From assembly GCA_954870475.1 (NCBI GenBank), contig OX940956.1:16188844-16252843 (forward strand): a stretch of 64,000 nt of DNA, written 5' to 3'. The notes under the pieces were generated by a model that worked only from the letters and a program-made list of their open reading frames with translations, ran no database searches and was not told the origin of the DNA. This document shows positions 35,906-47,128 of the stretch, in pieces. The DNA is from Euphrasia confusa. Lineage: Eukaryota; Streptophyta; Magnoliopsida; Lamiales; Orobanchaceae. A program made the position numbers and the translations under genes. Each line of letters opens with the position of its first letter. Position 1 is the stretch's first letter.

Positions 35906-37694
35906 TGATGAGCCATATTTTTTGGCTCATTTTTAGTTCTTTTGAGTCAAGTTAATCGAGTCTTTTTAGTTGTTTTCACCTTGCTTGTGTCTTGGAGGGC
36001 ACATTTGGAGTCTATGGTCAAGTTATGCAGGTGAAACGTGAAAAGACGAACATTTGGAAAGAAATCGTCGCATTGAGCAAGTATGCTGGTTGAGAAAGTT
36101 AGCCTGATACGAACACCCATGTCATATTGGCCAAAGTCAGGAAGTGACCAAGACCGAAGCTTGACCAAGTACCGCACGAAGTAAAGAAGTTGGACAGAGA
36201 TCGGAGTTGACCAGAGATGGAAGTTGAGCAAGTAGTGTACGGAGAGTCCTGTGAACAATGGAGTCCTCAAAGGCGACCAGATTCAGAAAAGTATCAAAGT
36301 TGGACTCTATCCAACGTTAGAGTCATTGTCCAACACGTCTCTACATCAATCAGAGTCCTATATATAAACGGAGTTGGTCAAGGACGCGGCAGGATCCCTA
36401 TTTATAAGGAAAGGATAAGGAAAAAATCTTTTATTTCCTTATCTCAATTAAACTGATCAAGCCAGCGATTTTACTTGGAGCCCAAGACTCCTAGCATCTA
36501 TAAATACACACGAAGCCCTACAGCTCACGTGGCTAAAAAAAAGGAGAAGAACGGCGAAGAGAGACGAAACCATATACACATCAGCCACCATACCAAAGAA
36601 GATTGGAGGAAGAAGAAGACGAGTTCTTGCCGGCTATCGCCTTCGGGCATAGCTGGGCAATTTCGATTTATTTCATGCTTTTATTTTCGTCTTTTAATTT
36701 CTGTTAATTCAAGACAATTGTTACTTTGATTTCTTAGTTTAATTACATCATGTTTTCTTTTTATTTTATTTTATTTATTTTAGCTTTGTTCATGCGTAGC
36801 TAGTTAATCTGTGCCTGGGCAACGTCTGAACTTGGTCGACCTGATTTCTAAAATACTGAGAGGCTTTTTATTATAGCAACTAACTTAGTTTTATTCCCGA
36901 TTCAACAGGGTAGTATCTACAGGCATGTTAGGGACTTGGGCAACGTACAATAGCCAGTAGGAATCCCTTTTCACCTAACACACATACGCGGATCAACGTG
37001 CCGGGAGACTGGGCGTCCGCATAGCATTACATGTTGCTGGAGATGTGGTCGTATGACTCGGGTCTGTCCGGGCATGCTATTGGCCATTTCGGGTTCGCTT
37101 AGAGATTAAGGCAGTTTGGTCAACTTAGGCTCATGTCGGCTAACATAGTGTCGAATTGATCAATACTAAAAGTTTTGCATAGAGAGATCTAGTAAGAATT
37201 TAAACTGAAAGAGTGAATAAGGGTTGGGGTATTTTCGTGCGTGACATCATAGGGGCGTTTATACTTTAATTGGACAACCTATAACCGAAAGATAAAGCTG
37301 TTAGCAAAATCTTATGTGCCGATGAACAGTAGAAACTTGATCAGGTAGACAAGGTGACGACTGTGCCCAAATGCTCTGTTTTACAGTTTGGTTGAGTTCA
37401 GTAGTTGAGTAGTTTATTTCCGTTATTGGTCAAGTTCCGTAGCTGAGTATTTTATTTCTTGCTTTTATTTTTAGTTGCTCTTATTATTTGTTTTTAGTTA
37501 TTTTAGTTGTTCGGTTATTCACTCCAAAACACTTTCTAAAATCGTGACAACCCACATTGGGCAACGCCGTGAGAAAATAACAATAAAATCCTCGTGGGAT
37601 CGACACCTAATACTTACCACTAATACTTGTTGTTGGTGTGAAACTTTAGGTTCTTATAAATTTATTTTGCGCTACTCAAACGACGGTAGCGTCA
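35906..37694 (+). repeat. LTR of T, left complete copy
   Basis: 1,789 bases, TGATGAGCC...GTAGCGTCA, matching 50496-52286 with scattered substitutions. A TATA box TATAAATA lies at 36499-36506. The first bases form a GAGCCA/TGGCTC inverted pair. Confidence 0.93.
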
Positions 37695-37698
37695 AAAT

Positions 37699-37716
37699 TG
37701 GCGCCGTTGCCGGGGA
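37699..37716 (+). promoter_or_regulatory. Primer binding site of T
   Basis: TGGCGCCGTTGCCGGGGA, four bases after the LTR, fits the 3' end of plant tRNA-Asp, the primer used by Athila-type elements. Confidence 0.88.
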
Positions 37717-37890
37717 GTTTATATTCCAGTTATTTTCTTTGTGCTATTTGATTTGCGATTTTTTTTGTTTTTGTTCCAGGTTGACCAAAGAGGACAGCAA
37801 GGAGCAGGACGAGGAAAGCAGGTCAAGCAGCACGTGCAGCCCAGAGAACCACCTTTGCCCAAGATCACTACTTGAGCAGAGGACAAAAAG

Positions 37891-38569
37891 ATGATGGATG
37901 ACGTGAACAGCCGAGGAGTAGGGAAGACATTGAGGGAACTGAGGCTCCCTAACTTTTTGGACTTTAAACTTGTGGGCATAACTTTGCCCAACATCACTAC
38001 AGATTGGTCAATGAAACCCAGTTTTCTGCAGCTGTTGCCCAAGTTCAGCGATATGCCCTGGGAGGACCCTCAATTACATTTGAGAAATTTTGAGCTTGCA
38101 TGTGGGACTATACCTGCTATGGGCACCTGGCAGAGTACATTCGACTATTAGCTTTTCCATTCTCCCTTGCCGGCAAGGCAAGAGAATGGATATACACCTT
38201 GACCAGGGGCGAAATTACAACATGGCAGCAGCTCCAACATCAATTCTTGAAGAAGCACTTCCCCATATCTCGGATCATGCAGATCAAGAAGATGATTTAC
38301 AACATCAAAATGGGCACTGGAGAATCATTCCACGACTATTGCCCACATCGATTCAATGCGATTCAAGCACTATGCCCACATCGTCTATTTTCGGATCATC
38401 AATTGATCCAATACTTTAGATCCGGACTGAGGGGACAAGAAAGAATGATGATTTATGCTGCATGCGGAGGTTCTATTCTCGATAAAACAGTAAGTGAGGC
38501 GTTCAAAATATTGAAAGACTTGGCCGAAAGATCCCGTGAAGATGAAGCCTACTTGCCCAAGCAGACAAC
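37891..38569 (+). pseudogene. T gag, N-terminal and middle part
   Basis: The first frame contains MPWEDPQLHLRNFELACGTI and, after a frame change at about 38130, the second contains LLAFPFSLAGKAREWIYTL, TTWQQLQHQFLKKHFP and CGGSILDKTVSEAF. This order is that of the retrotransposon gag domain in Athila/Tat elements. The frame is cut at 38569 by the hAT MITE and continues at 39117. The capsid would package element RNA; frame change and insertion disable it. Confidence 0.85.
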
Positions 38570-39108
38570 TAGGGGTGGATTAACGAGTTGCTCGGATCGT
38601 TAAGCTTGTGATCGTTAAGCTCGTGATCATTAAGCTCGTTATAACTAAGCTCGTTAATTTTAACGAGTTCAAACCTTTGATCGGCTCGGTTCGTTAAATA
38701 CTCGTTTAGCTCGTGAGTGTTCACGAGCTGTTCGTTAAATTCATACGTAGGCAAGTAGCAAATCATGTCAGCAAGGAAGTAGCATAAATAAGAGCTCATA
38801 ATCACGTTTTAACAACTCAAATTCAATAAGTCAATAACTCAAAGACCCAACTCATGGGCTGGGCCCCTATATGTTGAGCGGAATGGGTGGGCTGACCTTT
38901 GACATTCATGGGCTGAACCTCTATACGTTTTAACGAGCTTACCGAGCATGCTCGCGAGGCTCGTGTACTTGTTCGTTAAGCTCGTTATTATTAACGAGCT
39001 GAAATAGCTGTTCGGCTCGGCTCGTTAACTTACGAGCTCGAGTTGAAACGAGTCGAGTAGCCGAGCGCTCATTAAGCTCGCGAGCAACGAGCATTTCGTC
39101 CAGCCCTA
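38570..39108. mobile_element. hAT MITE within T gag
   Basis: Ends TAGGGGTGGA and (reverse complement) TAGGGCTGGA with a perfect 8-base target duplication CAGACAAC (38562-38569 and 39109-39116). The 539-base body is packed with GCTCGTTAA/TTAACGAGC words in both orientations, the subterminal motif array that hAT transposases bind. No coding. Confidence 0.92.
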
Positions 39109-39116
39109 CAGACAAC

Positions 39117-39864
39117 TGATATTCCCACGCCTGACGAAGCTAAAATTGATAAACTTTGCGGGACCATTGAGAAACTCGTGGAGATCATGGCCACAAGACC
39201 ACTCAAAGCAGTCAAAACAAATGAAGTTGATAATGACCAGCGCCCACTACACTATGAGGGAAGACACGCAGGTTGGCCAATGCACAGTTATGGGCAAGAC
39301 GAACAGAATTGCTACGACCAGTATGCCCTGACCAACACACCTAGTTTTGGTTACGGGCATTACAACCACCAAAAGGAGCAACCTGCAGCAGAAGAGCAAC
39401 CTGCCCAAGAGGAGCAACCTGCAGCAGAAGAGCAACTTGCCCAAGAGCAGAAACTAAATATCGTCCAAGTTAAGAAACATGAGGTATTTCATATTGGCAT
39501 GTTTCAACCATCTGATATTTTAATCCAGACGAGGCAAACTGGGAATGATGTCCGAAAGGAGAGATTGGAGCCATCCTTTGAACGGGCACCCGAGGAAAAA
39601 TTGAAGATATTGCCCAAGCACACGAAATATCTCTACTTTGGACAAGTTAATACTATCGGGGAGATCAATAGTGATGTTTTAAGTGAAGGTCCAGAACGGA
39701 AGACACAAGGGTTGTTCACCCAATATTCAGAAGAGAAAAGAAATTCGCCCCTGACCAACATGCAAGTACACTTTGGTTTGGGCAAACCACCAGGCACTTT
39801 ACATGGATGGATGATGAGCAACTTCACAGATTTACTCAAGTGCCTGAAGGCCTCATATGGCCAT
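39117..39864 (+). pseudogene. T gag C-terminal region, copy 2, broken by copia B
   Basis: Same peptide as copy 1 with the Tyr codon kept where copy 1 stops, so the frame extends through YFGQVNTIGEINSDVL and on to GKPPGTLHGWMMSNFTDLLK at the B insertion. Pol domains are missing between the hinge-like segment and the end, consistent with a large internal deletion in the ancestor. The last few codons of the frame come from the B LTR. Confidence 0.8.
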
Positions 39865-41514
39865 TGTTGGAGTAGTATACTTAATGTCTAGATTTGAGTA
39901 TTCTGAACTCCTTGTACACTATCATTTATCTATTGAAATAAATATTCATTTGCTTTTAATTAATTGTTAATTAAATATATGCAAATTATAGTCCTAGATT
40001 ATATACGTTGTAGTTAGTATGGTGTGCTCCGTCACAGAGAAGATCATACTATCGGTTACTCGTATTTAATCGAACAGTTGCTCACGACCTAGATGGACAC
40101 GGACCAAACCATCGGTATAGTCGTTGTGTGAGAGAGAAAATAATTTGTCTTAATTATTTTATCACACTTGTACACTTGGTGTATTGAGCGGATCGCTTGA
40201 GACTTATCAATTAGGATTGCTCTGTGATAATTGATTTAAGTCTCGTAGTATTTTATTCTTAATCCCTGAAACAATTGCGGGTGTGTATATTTAATATAAG
40301 TGACTTTGATTTTCCAAAGGAATTAACCGATTTAATTATTGGGTTAATTACCGGTTGAGTTGGGTCACTATATTTTATATATGGAATGCCGTGAATTCTT
40401 GAAGGGACAGTGTATCCCGGAAGGATTGATAATATCCCCGAGATGAGCTCATAAGGATTTATTATGTAAACCTCGCGAGTGGATTTGTTCCCGCATAATA
40501 AATAAGGTTGAGTGGTACTATTCTCGGATATAAGAGATGAATAAATTTATTAAGCAATAAATAAATTTTATTCATGGATATTTAAATCTTAAATACACGG
40601 AATAAATAATACTAACCGGAGAAATATTATTTGATATAATATGGTTTAATATTGGGAGTGCAATTAATTTATATAGTGGAAAATAAATTAATTAATATTG
40701 ATAAGGATTAATAGATTTGGGCTGGGCTCAATTTAATCATCAATATTGGAAGCCCAATATTCCACCTCCTTTAGATCCCCTACGTAGCCTATAAAAGCAC
40801 TACATGGCCTTCATAAATCATAAGACAAGAATATCAATATTTGATAGTTCTAGAGAGTTGAAGGAGATCCATAGGAGTTCGATAGATCGTCGCCCACCCG
40901 ACATTCGAACGGAGTGTAAGGAATACGTGGGAAGATTCAAAGGTGTTTGATTTCGTTTCTCCGAACAACGAATCGAAGGTATAATATCTAAACATCCTTG
41001 ATATTATTTTGTTTTGGATTTATCGAGAATACCGTAGAACGAAGATCCGAAGATCGAAGCTCGGATTAGAGGACGAACGCGTGGTGGCGATCTAGGATCG
41101 CCGGACCACGGCGATCGACCCTAGGGTTTCGGGAAGGGGGCGAGAGGGGCGAACCCTCGGCTGGGCCGAGGGCTAGCGATCGATCCTTGCGATCGATCGC
41201 TGGAGCGCGGGCTGGTGCCGCTCTCCACCCCACCACGCCGGTGGGGCCCTCCAGGCTGCGGCGAGTCGCCGGACTCGCCGCGGGGGTTGCTGGGCAGCCC
41301 CACCCCGATCGATCGCCCATGTGCGATCGGTCCTTCGATCGCGCGAGCCCCGCGGATGGGGGCTCGGGCTGGGCGTGCGCGCGGCTTCGGCCGCGTCGTG
41401 CGTTCGGCTCGTGCTCCGGCGCGTTCGTCGGCGTTCGTGTGATCTCCGGCGAAGGGTTTGATCGGGTTATTGGTTTCCGCATATTTTAATAGCCCAGGAT
41501 ATTAAATTCCAACA
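39865..41514 (+). repeat. 5' LTR of copia B
   Basis: TGTTGGAGTAG...TTCCAACA, 1,650 bases. The last 450 bases (about 41060-41480) are very GC-rich with many CGATCG words, unlike the AT-rich first 1.1 kb. TATA box at 40790-40797. Confidence 0.95.
40790..40797 (+). promoter_or_regulatory. TATA box of the copia B 5' LTR
   Basis: TATAAAAG, identically placed in the 3' LTR (48054-48061) and, on the minus strand, in both A LTRs (28494-28487 and 55835-55828). Conserved position across diverged LTRs supports a real promoter. Confidence 0.75.
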
Positions 41515-41516
41515 AC

Positions 41517-41528
41517 TGGTATCAGAGC
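41517..41528 (+). promoter_or_regulatory. Primer binding site of copia B
   Basis: TGGTATCAGAGC, two bases after the LTR, is the plant initiator tRNA-Met primer site typical of copia elements. Confidence 0.93.
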
Positions 41529-43141
41529 GTGGTTTACGTTCGCGGTATTTTCGATAAAATTGTTCTACCTTGCAGGGTTCCGACTATTATGGCTTGATTA
41601 ATTATTCGTTTAATTTATTTTGTCATGATTGTTGGTTTTATTAAACTCTCGGACATGTCGAGATTCGTTTTTGGTAGTGAATGCTTGTAATAGTAAAAAT
41701 TCGGGGGTTGACCGAATTTAGGTTTATTATTATTGTTCTTCGTTTTTCCGGAAATTGTATAGGGTCGATTTCATGTATAGAATCGATACCGGAATTGTAA
41801 TTTAGATTATTGTAATTTATTTGGCGATTGGATCGATGAATCGAAGACCGCCGGAGAAGACGAAGTGACGAGAGGAAAAAGGGGGCTTGGATCGATCAAC
41901 CCATGATCGATCCATGAAGGATCGATCGAACGAGGGCTAGGGGCGCCGAATTCGCGCCTCCCGGCGGCGATGCCACCGGCGGCGGTGGCGCGTCGGCTGG
42001 GCGGCGGCGGCGGTGGCCCTTGGCCGGCGGCCGGTCGATCGAGGTGGGGGTGGCGTGGGGTCTCCCAACCCATGCTACTCCTACCGGAAATTTACTTTCC
42101 TAATTTAATTCGGTTTTCCTATTTGATTATTTTTTTTATGAAATATTCATGGAATTGGAAAAGAATTAATTTAGTATTAAATTTATTTTCCTATTTGATT
42201 ATTCCTACTCATGGGAATATTCATGGATTAGGAATAAAATAAATTTGGAAAGTATAAGAGTCCTAAATTATTTTATTTCCTTATTCCATTATGGAAATCT
42301 TCTAGAATATTCCATGTGGGTTTTGGATAGATTATTCTAGAGATTTAATGGAGTAGAAAAGGAAAATAAAAATAAATAAAAATATTAATAATATTTAATT
42401 TTATTTTCGATATATTCGATTGACTTAATTTTCGAATTAAGTAACTTTTGGATTAATTGAAAATAAATAGATTTAAATATTGGATATTAATATTCTCGTC
42501 ACATGGAGCATTCAAGAAACGAAGACTGATGACTAGAAGATGCGTACGGAGATGTGATAAAGCCAATATATTCGGAAAATAATATTCTAGTATTATTTTG
42601 ATTATGTGATAATACTATGTGCTTTATTACATGTATGCATGCTATATGTGTTTACTTTATGCACTAGATAGCGTATCCCTTTATTGTAAAAAGCTAAGTG
42701 GGAGAGGTTATGGAAACATACCCATGGTCTCCATTGCTGCTCTCTTGGTGACTTTTATAAACTTTTGAAGTTTATATAGATAAGTTATTGGAGGAGAGTT
42801 CTTGTAATTCCTCTTACAAGATACATTGATTAAGTTTATCAAACAATGCCTAATTTGTCTTTCCAAAGCTGATTTCAAGTCGACTCATTCTCACCCCGGG
42901 GAGTGGAATGGAGCCAAAGCCACTTGGTCATGTAGAGGACACAAATTAGAGACCTTCGTACCATTCTTTGATAGATGGATCGATTGTCTGCTCGGCTCCC
43001 TCATTTATGAGAGATAGGGTTGTTCGCATGGTGAATCACTGGTAAGAAACTTCGAGTTTCACTTATGATTCCCCGCGTCTTGATTTACAAGATCGAATGG
43101 ATCAAGTAATTGAGAGTCAATTGTAAAAGTCTTTTGGTGTA

Positions 43142-43436
43142 GTAAACGTCCACACTATCGTGGCTTGCTGTACTGAATGGGATTTTGGAACGATTGATGT
43201 AGACAGTTATAGAAGGGAGTGAAGGATCCGTGTGTCAACGTAAACGTCCACACTATCGTGGCTTGCGGTGATGTGCGAGTCCCAAACGAACTTCTTAGTA
43301 CTGAGTAATGGTTTACACTTAGGTACGCTTCATAGTATCCTTCCCATCGAAGTAACGCTATTGATGATGTACGACCGAAGGAAATCTAATTGCGAAATCG
43401 TTTGGGTGGGTAAACGTCCACACTATCGTGGCTTGC
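43142..43436 (+). repeat. Three leader hairpin motifs in copia B
   Basis: Identical 27-base motifs at 43142-43168, 43240-43266 and 43410-43436, core CCACACTATCGTGG (stem CCAC/GTGG, loop ACTATC) with GTAAACGT before and CTTGC after. They lie between the primer site and gag. The same trio exists in A, C and D. Confidence 0.9.
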
Positions 43437-43542
43437 CTTACCTGATGGGATTTTAGATGTGATTAGTGATTTAATGATATTATTTGAGGGAGATAATATC
43501 GGTATTAAATTTTTATTTGTTTTATGTGCTTATAGGTTAAGA

Positions 43543-44904
43543 ATGACTGTGACTCCACTTTGTGATATACTTAAGGATGAAAACTCACCGGTTCCATATA
43601 GTAATGATTGGGAACGAAATCTGGACATTGTTCAGACTGTTGAGCTTTCCAAATCCACTGTTGTCCCAACTGATGAGGACATTAAGAATGACCTCAGGAT
43701 GATGTTGAGATATAGCGTGGAAGCCGGACAAGAGGTGGTTAACATACTCACAGAATCTTCTCTCAACGAGTCTCTTAAAAAGGATTCGGCGAAAGCAGAA
43801 TTTGTGCGTAAGTTAAGAGAATCACAAGCTTTTGTGGAAAGGCTAAAGGAAAAGCGTGCAAAGAGACCCAGTGGTTTAAAACCACGGATTGGGAGAGGCA
43901 AGCCCTTGGGCAGATGCTTTCGATGCAAGCAGTTTGGGCACTGGAGGTCTGATTGTCCTCTCATCAAAGGTACGAAATTTTCCTTAGTCACTGAAACATT
44001 GTCAGCGGTGATATCTACCAGCACTTGGTGTGTAGATACGGGGGCCACTGACCATGTCTGCAATTCATTGCAGGGGTTCCAGGAAACCCGGAGACTTAGA
44101 GAGGGAGAGATCGTGGTCTACATGGGCAATGCCGCGAAGGTGGCGGCTGTTGCAGTGGGAGACGTTCACTTACGCTTTAGTAGTGATAGGGGTTTAGTTT
44201 TACAAAATTGTCTTTATGTACCGAATTTTAGAAAGAATTTAATTTCAGTTTCTAAGTTAATTCTGAATGGATATTCTGTTTCTTTTGATCACTCTGTGGT
44301 CATAAGAAGAAATAGTGAGATTGTCTGTTCTGGTACATTGATAGACGATTTGTATGTTCTAAATCCTGAGTCTAACACGATGCAACTAACCGAGAGTAAT
44401 AACACATCTACGAACACCAATAAGAGAAAGGAACCTTCTAAAATGAATCAATTATACTTGTGGCATCTAAGGCTAGGTCATATTAATTCGAATAGAATTC
44501 AATGGTTGAAAGCTGATGGTCTCATTAGCGGCATAGAAGGAGAGGACCTTCCAACCTGCGAATCCTGTTTGAAGGGTAAAATGACCAAGCGTTCTTTTTC
44601 TGCTAAAGGACGGAGATCCAAACAAATATTGGATTTGATTCACTCTGATGTATGCGGACCTATGTCTACCCAGGCAAGAGGAGGGTACGAATATTTCATC
44701 ACTTTTACTGATGATTATTCAAGGTATGGATTTGTATACCTGATGCGCCGCAAGAGCGAATCCTTTGACAAGTTCAAGGAATTCAAGGCTCTTGTGGAGA
44801 ACCTTCATGGTAAATCTATAAAATGCGATCTGATCGCGGAGGCGAGTACCTGTCTGGAGAATTCAAGGCATACTTGGCAGAGAATGGGATTGATTCTCAA
44901 ATGA
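43543..44904 (+). pseudogene. Copia B gag, protease and integrase N-terminus
   Basis: Start taken at the Met before TVTPLCDILKDENSPVPYSN, which aligns with gag starts in A, C and D. The gag is short: compared with A and C it lacks a block after RNLDIVQTVE. Then come a CCHC zinc knuckle CFRCKQFGHWRSDC (about residues 124-137), protease active site WCVDTGATDH (about 162), the integrase HHCC zinc finger (WHLRLGH...CESCLKGK), and integrase core D at HSDVCGP with DDYSRYG. The correct frame is lost at about 44822 by a small indel; the last 27 codons are out-of-frame sequence. The polyprotein would package, process and integrate element cDNA. Confidence 0.92.
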
Positions 44905-47114
44905 CTTCACCATATACTCCTCAGCAGAATGGTGTGTCGGAACGAAGGAATAGGACTCTTATGGAGATGGTACGTTCAATGATTAGTTACTCGGATTTAC
45001 CTATTATGTTCTGGGGATATGCCTTAGAAATAGCGGCGCACATTCTGAACTTGGTTCCATCTAAAACAGTTCCTTCAACACCCATGGAACGTTGGAGCGG
45101 GCGCAAGCCTAGCCTGAGACACGTTCGGATCTGGGGGTGTCCTGCACACGTGTTGAAGACAAGGGCTGATAAGTTAGAACCTCGTACTGAAGTGCGGTTG
45201 TTTATAGGATATCCTAGAGGAACTAAGGGTGGCATGTTCTATAGTCCTACGGACCAGAAGATCGTTATAAGTACTAACGCTCGGTTCTTAGAGGAAGACT
45301 ATGTCATGGACCACAAGCCCAAAAGTGACATAATGCTTGATGAGTTGAGAGGTAACAAAGAAGACTTAGATACAGCCGAACCGAGTGTAGATACACCACT
45401 AGAACCTGCACCTAATACTGTCACTGTTGATACACCGGAACGCCGTCGTAGTGGGAGGGTTGTTAAACAACCGGACAGATGGATTGGACTGGGTGAGTCT
45501 TCGGACTCGGCGCCCGGAGTTCATGAAGTCGATCCCTGGACCTATGATGAGACGGTACAAGATATAGATGCGCCTTCTTGGAAGAAAGCGATGAAATCCG
45601 AAATAGAATCTATGGATTCTAATAAAGTCTGGGATCTTGTAGAACCACCAAGCGGCGTAAAGCCAATTGGGTTTAAATGGGTCTACAAGAGAAAGAGAGG
45701 ATCTGATGGAAAGGTTGAAACCTTTAAAGCTCGGCTTGTTGCGAAAAGATATACTCAGAAAGAGGGAATCGATTATGAGGAGACCTTCTCGCCGGTAGCC
45801 AAGATAAATTCGATCCGGATTCTCTTATCCATAGCAGCTCATATGGATTATGAGGTGTGGCAAATGGATGTCAAGACAGCTTTCCTAAATGGAAGTCTTG
45901 ACGAGATGATTTATATGAAACAACCAGAAGGATTCATTGCTAAGGGGCGAGATCATCTAGTGTGCAAGCTTAATCGATCCATTTATGGAGTGAAACAAGC
46001 CTCGAGATCGTGGAACCTGCGGTTTGATGAAGTAGTCCAATCTTTTGGATTCATTCAAAGCATGGACGAATCGTGTGTGTATTGGAAACGTGATGGAAAG
46101 AAGGTGGTGTTCCTCGTGCTTTATGTAGACGACATACTTCTCATTGGCAACATTGTAAGGATGTTATCAGACATAAAGGGGTGGTTGTCTAGACAATTCA
46201 ATATGAAAGATTTAGGGGAGGTTGGACATGTTCTAGGGATCAAGGTTATAAGTGATCGCCGGAATAGAACATTGTACCTTTCCCAGCAATCTTACATAGA
46301 CACGATTCTGGCTCGTTTTAACATGCAAAATTCCAAGAAGGGTGATTTTCCTTTCAGCAAAGGAACTTATCTTTCTAAGGAAATGTGTCCTCAGACACAA
46401 GAGGAGAAAGATGACATGAAAGCAGTTCCCTACGCTTCGGTAGTGGGAAGCCTAATGTATGCAATGTTATGCACGAGACCTGATATCTGCTATGCAGTTG
46501 GCGTAGTGGCAAGATATCAGAGTAACCCTGGAAAGGCTCATTGGACTGCTGTAAAGAGCATTTTCAAGTATTTGCGAAATACTAAGGATTATGTTCTGAG
46601 ATACGGAGCAGACAATCTGATTCCTTTGGGTTACACAGATTCGGATTTCCAAGCTGATAAGGACCAGCGTAAGTCGACATCAGGCTATGTGTACACTTTG
46701 GGAGGTGGAGCCGTATCATGGAAGAGTGTTAAGCAAAAGTGCATTTCGGACTCTACCATGGAAGCTGAATATGTTGCAGCCTCAGAGGCAGCGAAAGAGT
46801 CAGTGTGGTTCCTTAATTTCCTCCAGGACTTAGATGTGATTCCGAGTTTCCCTAAAGCTATGACAATTTATTGTGACAATAGCGGTGCAGTGGCAAACAG
46901 TAAGGAACCACGGTCCCATAGTGCTATGAAACACATAGAGCGCAAGTACCACCTGATTCGAGACATCGTAAAGAGAGGCGACGCTGTAGTCACCAAGATA
47001 GCTTCAGATGACAACCTAGCAGACCCCTTCACTAAAGTACTTCCTAAGGAAGTTTACTTTAAGCACTTGAAGGGTTTGGGAGTCAGAAGTTTGGAGGATA
47101 AGACTAGACCTTAG
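44823..47114 (+). pseudogene. Copia B integrase C-half, reverse transcriptase and RNase H
   Basis: 763 open residues. It starts just after the frameshift with integrase SDRGGEYLSGEF and PQQNGVSERRNR (the D and E of the DDE triad). Reverse transcriptase motifs follow: KWVYKRKRGSDG, DVKTAFLNG (about 349), YVDDILLIG (about 434). RNase H motifs: TRPDICYAVG, TDSDFQADKD, SDSTMEAEYVAASEAAKE, KHIERKYHLIRD and LADPFTK near the end. All catalytic acidic residues I could check are present. The Met is not a natural start: this is the continuation of the upstream frame after a single break. Confidence 0.93.
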
Positions 47115-47128
47115 TATAAGTGGGAGAA

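Noticed and set aside
41066..41482. 138-residue minus-strand frame, repeated at 48330-48746
   Set aside because: Lies in the GC-rich LTR end, has no domain, and is duplicated only because the LTR is duplicated.
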